DNA from: Eubacteriales bacterium
Lineage (GTDB): Bacteria > Bacillota > Clostridia > Oscillospirales > Acutalibacteraceae
DNA length: 64,000 nt
Assembly (NCBI GenBank): GCA_030533225.1
Contig: JAUNJO010000002.1
Location: 42,174-106,173 of the forward strand
Direction: 5' to 3'
Below are positions 60,161 through 64,000 of the stretch, piece after piece; the first letter of the stretch is position 1; each line of letters begins with the position of its first letter. The notes under the pieces were generated by a model. The model was not told the DNA's origin and did no database searches. It saw only the letters and a program-made list of their open reading frames with translations. The translations under genes and the position numbers were made by a program.

Positions 60161-61543
60161 TCATATATGGAGTATTGCTGTAGCAATGAAGAAATAAACC
60201 AGCAGAGAAACTGCGTCAACGATTGTTGTAATAAAGGGAGAAGCCATGACAGCCGGGTCAAGGTGAATCTTCTTTGCCACCATGGGAAGTGAGCAACCGA
60301 TAACCTTTGCAACGAATACTGTAGCAACGAGTGTAAGGCTGACAACCAGAGATACGGGAATTGCCTCTGAGGGCTCTAAGTTGTGAAGCATCAGATAGTC
60401 CACCAAAAGCATTTTACCGAAGTTGACCACTGCCAGGGTAATACCGCAGAGTATGGAAATCCTGCATTCCTTAAACACAACATAGAATATGTCCTTAAAC
60501 TCAATCTCCTCAAGAGAGAGGCTTCGAATAACGGTAACCGAGGATTGACTGCCTGCATTACCGCCTGTACCCATGAGCATGGGGATGAAAGCGGTGAGGG
60601 CAAGTGACGCTGCAAGCTTTTCTTCAAAGCTTGAAATTATTATGCCCGTAAATGTGGCGGATATCATAAGAAGTAACAGCCATGGGATTCTGTGCCACCA
60701 GCTCTCGAACACACCTACCTTACTGTAGGGCTTATCGGTTGTGCCCATAGCGGCCATTTTCTGAATATCCTCGGTGGTTTCTTCAACCAGAACATCCACA
60801 GCGTCGTCAACAGTAACGATACCTACAAGACGGCCCTCGGTGTCAACAACGGGAACTGCCAAAAAGTCATAGTTTTTAACAGTCTGAACAACAAGCTCCC
60901 GGTCGTCAAGGGTGCCCACAGAGATGACATTGGTCTCCATGAGATTCTCTATAAGCTCCTCCTCATCTGCCAAAAGAAGGGTTTTGATGGTGATGATACC
61001 GATAAGGGTGCTGTCGTTTTTCACAACATAGCAGGTGTAGATGGTTTCCTTGTCAACACCTGTACGGCGGATTCTCTTGATTGCTTCCTCAACTGTCATT
61101 GAGGGGCGAAGATACACAAACTCGGTGGTCATAATCGAGCCGGCGCTTGAGTCGGGGTACTTGAGAAGTCCGTTGATTTCCTTTCTTGCTTCCGGTGAAG
61201 CCTGTCGTAAAATTCGCTTTACTACATTGGCGGGCATCTCCTCGATGATGTCAGCGGCGTCGTCGGCGGAAAGCTCGTCAACAACCTCCTTCAGCTCGGA
61301 ATCGGAAAATCCCTTTATAAGAAATTCCTGGGTGTCCTCGTCCATTTCAACAAAAACATCAGCGGCAAGCTCCTTGGGGAGCATTCTGAAAAGCAGAGGA
61401 ATTTTAGAATCGTGCATATCCTCAAAGAGCATGGCTATATCGTAAGCATTCATGGTGCTGAGGATGTCACGAAGGGTTTTGTACTTCTTGTCCTGAAGCA
61501 GTTTGTCGATAGTGACATCGACGGTGATAATATTCCTTTCCAT
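60161..61543 (-). CDS. mgtE: Magnesium transporter MgtE
   Basis: A 460-residue MgtE. The N-terminal superhelical domain (about 1-130, DDAADIIEEMPANVVKRIL in part) is followed by two CBS domains (about 130-265), which act as the cytosolic Mg2+ sensor. A transmembrane domain of five helices (about 290-460) has PMLMGTGGNAGSQSSV near residue 345, the channel signature. It imports Mg2+ and closes at high internal Mg2+. AGGAGG (61556-61551) precedes the ATG. The 5' leader is about 250 nt, structured, and holds a small ORF. Confidence 0.96.
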   Translation of the reverse strand: MERNIITVDVTIDKLLQDKKYKTLRDILSTMNAYDIAMLFEDMHDSKIPLLFRMLPKELAADVFVEMDEDTQEFLIKGFSDSELKEVVDELSADDAADIIEEMPANVVKRILRQASPEARKEINGLLKYPDSSAGSIMTTEFVYLRPSMTVEEAIKRIRRTGVDKETIYTCYVVKNDSTLIGIITIKTLLLADEEELIENLMETNVISVGTLDDRELVVQTVKNYDFLAVPVVDTEGRLVGIVTVDDAVDVLVEETTEDIQKMAAMGTTDKPYSKVGVFESWWHRIPWLLLLMISATFTGIIISSFEEKLAASLALTAFIPMLMGTGGNAGSQSSVTVIRSLSLEEIEFKDIFYVVFKECRISILCGITLAVVNFGKMLLVDYLMLHNLEPSEAIPVSLVVSLTLVATVFVAKVIGCSLPMVAKKIHLDPAVMASPFITTIVDAVSLLVYFFIATAILHI

Positions 61544-61563
61544 AGTCTTACCTCCTAAAGTTT

Positions 61564-61581
61564 AGGTGAGGGTGCTCACCT
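61564..61581 (-). promoter_or_regulatory. Hairpin adjoining the mgtE ribosome binding site
   Basis: AGGTGAG (61564-61570) and CTCACCT (61575-61581) form a 7-bp stem with a four-base loop, ending seven bases before the AGGAGG of mgtE on the minus strand. Confidence 0.6.
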
Positions 61582-61604
61582 GTGTTTAGATAGGCGGAAG
61601 CAAA

Positions 61605-61702
61605 GACGATGTTCTCGGGAATTTTTATTATTTACGCAAAAGTGTCGGAACGCAGCGGGTGGCTGCGAACAAAAAATAAAAACTTCGCCCGGGAACATTG
61701 CC
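61605..61702 (-). promoter_or_regulatory. Long structured segment of the mgtE leader
   Basis: Segment 61688-61702 pairs with 61605-61619 over 15 positions with two mismatches. A/T-rich arms near 61671-61685 and 61620-61634 continue the helix, and CGCAGC (61651-61656) with GCTGCG (61662-61667) caps it. The hairpin of about 98 nt covers most of the upstream ORF. It does not match the M-box consensus. Confidence 0.6.
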
Positions 61703-61723
61703 GGTACTACCTCCTGCGTCCAT
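61628..61723 (-). CDS. Upstream ORF in the mgtE leader (31 codons)
   Basis: On the minus strand ATG 61723 stands seven bases after AGGTG (61735-61731) and opens 31 codons, ending with TAA at 61630-61628 and a second TAA directly behind. The peptide begins MDAGGSTGNVPGRSF and ends with a Pro-Thr-Leu-Leu-Arg-Lys stretch; it contains two Pro and one Cys. Its codons lie inside the long hairpin of the leader, so translation would change the RNA fold ahead of mgtE. A regulatory leader peptide is plausible by analogy with magnesium-transporter leaders in enterobacteria. Alternatively the ORF is incidental to a conserved RNA. Confidence 0.45.
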   Translation of the reverse strand: MDAGGSTGNVPGRSFYFLFAATRCVPTLLRK

Positions 61724-61797
61724 TAACTTTCACCTCTTTTTAATAATGATTGTGTTAAGAAAACCGGATATTATTCCATTATATTCTTAACCATATA

Positions 61798-61826
61798 ATT
61801 TTAACCCAAATAAAAAAGCCTGTCAA
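61798..61826 (-). promoter_or_regulatory. Promoter of the mgtE transcript
   Basis: On the minus strand TTGACA (61826-61821), 17 bp and TAAAAT (61803-61798) place the transcript start near 61791, about 250 nt before mgtE. Confidence 0.75.
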
Positions 61827-61840
61827 GGAAAAATCCAAAG

Positions 61841-61872
61841 AAAAAACTGCGACGGATAAAAAACCGTCGCAG
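61841..61872 (-). terminator. Terminator of serC-serA
   Basis: CTGCGACGG (61847-61855) and CCGTCGCAG (61864-61872) form a 9-bp stem. On the minus strand it follows the serA stop and ends in six T. Confidence 0.9.
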
Positions 61873-61892
61873 TGAGTTTATTTGTGAAAATA

Positions 61893-63053
61893 TCAGCCGA
61901 TGACGCGAACTCTGATAACATCCTCAAGAGCTTCGATAGCGCTGAGAGCGTTCTTTGTGTCGCCTACGGTGTCGATTACCATGTAGCCGTAATCACCGCG
62001 GCTCTTGCTCTCCATGTTCTCAACATTTGCGCCTTCGCTGGCCAGCGCACTTGTGATAGTGGCAATTACATTGGGTTTATTTCTGTGGAGAACACAGAAA
62101 CGCTTGTCGCCGCTTCTTGCCATTGAAAGATTGGGGTAGTTGACGGAGTTTACGATGTTGCCGTTTTCAAGGTAGTCCTTAACCTGGTCTGCAGCCATAA
62201 CCGCACAGTTGTCTTCGCTCTCGGGAGTAGATGCGCCCAGGTGGGGCATAGCAACCACATTCTCCAGGCAGAGAATATCGTCTGTTGCAAAATCCGTTAC
62301 ATACTTTGCAACCTTGCCGGACTTAAGTGCTTCAATCAGGTCTGCGGAATTGACGAGACCGTCACGGCTGAAGTTGAGTATTCTCACGCCGTCTTTCATA
62401 GTGGCGATGGTGTCCTTGTTGATTGTGCCCTTGGTGGAGGCGTTAAGGGGAACGTGGACTGTGATGTAATCGCTGTTTTTATATACATCCTCAAGGGAAG
62501 CGGCGTGAACGATATTGCGGCTAAGCTTCCAAGCGGCGTCTACGGAAAGGTAGGGGTCGTAGCCGTAAACCTTCATGCCGAGAGAAACTGCTGCATTTGC
62601 AACAAGAATACCGATAGCGCCCAGACCTACAACACCGAGTGTCTTGCCCTTAAGTTCGGGGCCTACAAACTGGCTCTTGCCCTTTTCAACGGTTTTGCCG
62701 AGGGCGTCCCCTGAGCCTTTGAGACCTTTTTCCCACTCAATACCGCCGATGATGTCACGGGATGCCATAAAGAGACCTGCCAAAACAAGTTCCTTAACAG
62801 CGTTTGCGTTGGCACCGGGGGTGTTGAATACTACGATTCCCTCCTCGGCACACTTGTCAGAGGGGATGTTGTTAGTGCCGGCACCTGCTCTTGCAATAGC
62901 AAGGAGGCTTTCGGGCATATCCATATCATGCATGGAAGCGGAACGGACGATAACTGCGTCGGGAGTATCTGTGTTATCTGTGACAGTATAGTTGTCGCCC
63001 AAGCGGTCTGTGCCCACTGCGGCGATTTTGTTAAGCGTAAGAATATTAAACAT
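61893..63053 (-). CDS. serA: D-3-phosphoglycerate dehydrogenase
   Basis: A 386-residue SerA of the short type. AGAGTNNIPSDKCAEEGIVVFNTPGANANAV (in part) lies near residue 55, the NAD-binding LGVVGLGAIGILVANAA near residue 138, NFSRDGLVN near residue 230 and MPHLGASTPESEDNC near residue 268 with the catalytic His. A C-terminal ACT domain (about 315-386) probably gives serine feedback control. ATG 63053 overlaps the serC end by eight bases and is preceded by GAGG. It opens serine synthesis from 3-phosphoglycerate, supplying CysK with precursor. Confidence 0.95.
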   Translation of the reverse strand: MFNILTLNKIAAVGTDRLGDNYTVTDNTDTPDAVIVRSASMHDMDMPESLLAIARAGAGTNNIPSDKCAEEGIVVFNTPGANANAVKELVLAGLFMASRDIIGGIEWEKGLKGSGDALGKTVEKGKSQFVGPELKGKTLGVVGLGAIGILVANAAVSLGMKVYGYDPYLSVDAAWKLSRNIVHAASLEDVYKNSDYITVHVPLNASTKGTINKDTIATMKDGVRILNFSRDGLVNSADLIEALKSGKVAKYVTDFATDDILCLENVVAMPHLGASTPESEDNCAVMAADQVKDYLENGNIVNSVNYPNLSMARSGDKRFCVLHRNKPNVIATITSALASEGANVENMESKSRGDYGYMVIDTVGDTKNALSAIEALEDVIRVRVIG

Positions 63054-64000
63054 GTTTTGCCTCAAACTCCTTCATAACCTGGATAAGTTTTTCAACGCCC
63101 TCAATAGGCATAGCGTTGTAGATGGAAGCACGCATACCGCCAACGGAACGGTGACCTTTGATGTTGACGATACCTGCCTCGGTGCAAGCCTTGATGAACT
63201 CAGCGTCAAGCTCATCGGAGCCTGTAACGAAGGGAACGTTCATGAGAGAACGGTCCTCCTTAACAACTGTGCCCTTAAAGAGCTTGGAGTTGTCAAGGTA
63301 ATCGTAGAGAAGCTCTGCTTTCCTGAGGTTTAATTCATACATCTTGTCAAGACCGCCGATTTCGTTCTTAATCCACTCAAGAACAAGCTTTGCAATATAG
63401 ATTGTGTAGCAGGGAGGAGTGTTGAACATAGAGCCGTTGTCGGCGTGGGTCTGGTAATTGAACATTGTGGGAGTAATTTCCTGAGCGTTGCCGATAAGGT
63501 CCTCACGAACAATAGCAACGGTAAGACCTGCGGGAGCCATGTTCTTCTGTGCGCCTGCATAGAGAACACCGAACTTGCTTACATCAATGGGACGGGAGAG
63601 AATGCAGGAAGAAATGTCGGCAACAAGGGGAACATCGCCTGTGTCGGGAAGCTCGTTGTAAACTGTGCCGTAGATTGTGTTGTTCATGCAGATGTGGAAG
63701 TAGTCTGCATCGGGAGTAAAGGTGCTCTTGTCGAGCTTGGGTATGTAAGAGAAGGTCTTATCCTCGGAGGAAGCGACAATGTTGACATTGCCGTAGCGTG
63801 CGGCCTCTTTAGCAGCCTTTTTTGCCCACTGACCTGTAACAACATAGTCAGCCTTGCCTGACTTGGTCATGAGGTTCAGAGGAACCATAGCGAACTGAGA
63901 GGAAGCGCCGCCCTGAAGGAAAAGCACCTTGTAGTTATCGGGGATTTCCATAATCTCGCGGAGCAGTGCCTCAGCCTCTTTGATGATGCCGTCATATACC
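63046..64000 (-). CDS. serC: Phosphoserine aminotransferase (partial, start beyond window)
   Basis: The frame enters from the right edge and ends TAA at 63048-63046, so the first residues are missing. Visible are EALLREIMEIPDNYKVLFLQGGASSQFAMVPLN (in part), NNTIYGTVYNELPDTGDVPLVADISSCILSRPID (in part) and the PLP-lysine region GVLYAGAQKNMAPAGLTVAI. HRSVGGMRASIYNAMP lies near the C-terminus. It transaminates 3-phosphohydroxypyruvate to phosphoserine. It overlaps serA by eight bases and lies upstream of it in one operon. Confidence 0.95.
   Translation of the reverse strand, partial: VYDGIIKEAEALLREIMEIPDNYKVLFLQGGASSQFAMVPLNLMTKSGKADYVVTGQWAKKAAKEAARYGNVNIVASSEDKTFSYIPKLDKSTFTPDADYFHICMNNTIYGTVYNELPDTGDVPLVADISSCILSRPIDVSKFGVLYAGAQKNMAPAGLTVAIVREDLIGNAQEITPTMFNYQTHADNGSMFNTPPCYTIYIAKLVLEWIKNEIGGLDKMYELNLRKAELLYDYLDNSKLFKGTVVKEDRSLMNVPFVTGSDELDAEFIKACTEAGIVNIKGHRSVGGMRASIYNAMPIEGVEKLIQVMKEFEAKHV

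Noticed and set aside
61544-61791. M-box magnesium riboswitch
   Set aside because: A short AGGTGAG string resembling its start occurs only as part of a small hairpin next to the mgtE ribosome binding site, and the rest of the M-box core is missing.

Overview
The window reads as a chromosome segment of an anaerobic, endospore-forming Clostridia bacterium. An Oscillospiraceae/Ruminococcaceae-like member is my best guess, and the rank below class is an inference. The reasons are the gene sets: a complete Rnf complex, a SpoVAE sporulation protein, an hrcA-grpE-dnaK-dnaJ-prmA heat-shock cluster under a CIRCE operator, T-box and Mn2+ riboswitches, ferredoxin-dependent 2-oxoacid metabolism, and AGGAGG ribosome binding sites throughout. 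I saw no rRNA, tRNA, CRISPR array, insertion sequence or phage genes. Nearly all sequence is explained by ordinary chromosomal genes, so the interest lies mainly in the leaders upstream of genes.

Layout. 1-2.9 kb: PncC/CinA fragment, rsmE, mtnN and a DUF2975/HTH pair. 2.9-6.2 kb (minus): a bacterial PH-domain pair, the Mrp Fe-S carrier and an unusual acidic-tailed membrane protein. 6.3-12.1 kb (minus): prmA, dnaJ, dnaK, grpE, hrcA. 12.4-15.7 kb: rpsT, a 50-residue membrane peptide gene, DUF1846, a small membrane protein and spoVAE. 15.9-20.9 kb: rnfCDGEAB. 21.2-26.1 kb: a Gld-type ABC exporter module with a DUF4340 protein. 26.2-33.1 kb: the translation operon rimP-nusA-ylxR-ylxQ-infB-rbfA-nrnA-truB. 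33.3-36.3 kb: the sulfur operon metY-cysK-rrf2. 36.4-40.3 kb: a two-component system, an exported protein and a FemAB-type transferase. 40.3-44.9 kb: DUF6062, an OGG-type glycosylase, murT-gatD and fba. 45.1-47.7 kb: a T-box-controlled XRE-cupin-acyl-CoA synthetase. 47.9-50.3 kb (minus): metY2-metA. 50.5-56.2 kb: symporter-iorA-iorB-paaK-ACT. 56.3-57.4 kb: a yybP-ykoY riboswitch with a CaCA antiporter. 57.5-61.8 kb (minus): zinc-ribbon protein, ldh, class 3 lipase, mgtE. 61.9-64 kb (minus): serA and partial serC.

How the genes work together. Sulfur amino acid synthesis appears twice. MetA carries the Glu residue linked to acetyl-CoA use and would supply O-acetylhomoserine to MetY; serC-serA and CysK form the serine-to-cysteine side. 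Both sulfur operons appear to start with a short leader peptide whose codons fit the pathway. The metY-cysK-rrf2 leader encodes tandem Cys codons inside a hairpin next to the metY ribosome binding site. The metY2-metA leader encodes three consecutive Met codons flanked by repeats that can pair alternatively with a downstream segment. I regard these two putative ribosome-mediated attenuators as the most interesting content of the window.

Three further points deserve attention. The GatD partner of MurT seems to have lost both its catalytic Cys and His. The mgtE gene has a long structured leader with a 31-codon upstream ORF that does not look like an M-box. A probable Ile-type T-box controls an acyl-CoA synthetase rather than a classical amino acid gene, near an IorAB/PaaK/ACT operon, which suggests amino acid synthesis from carboxylic acids. 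All of these are read by eye and need alignment or experiment to settle.
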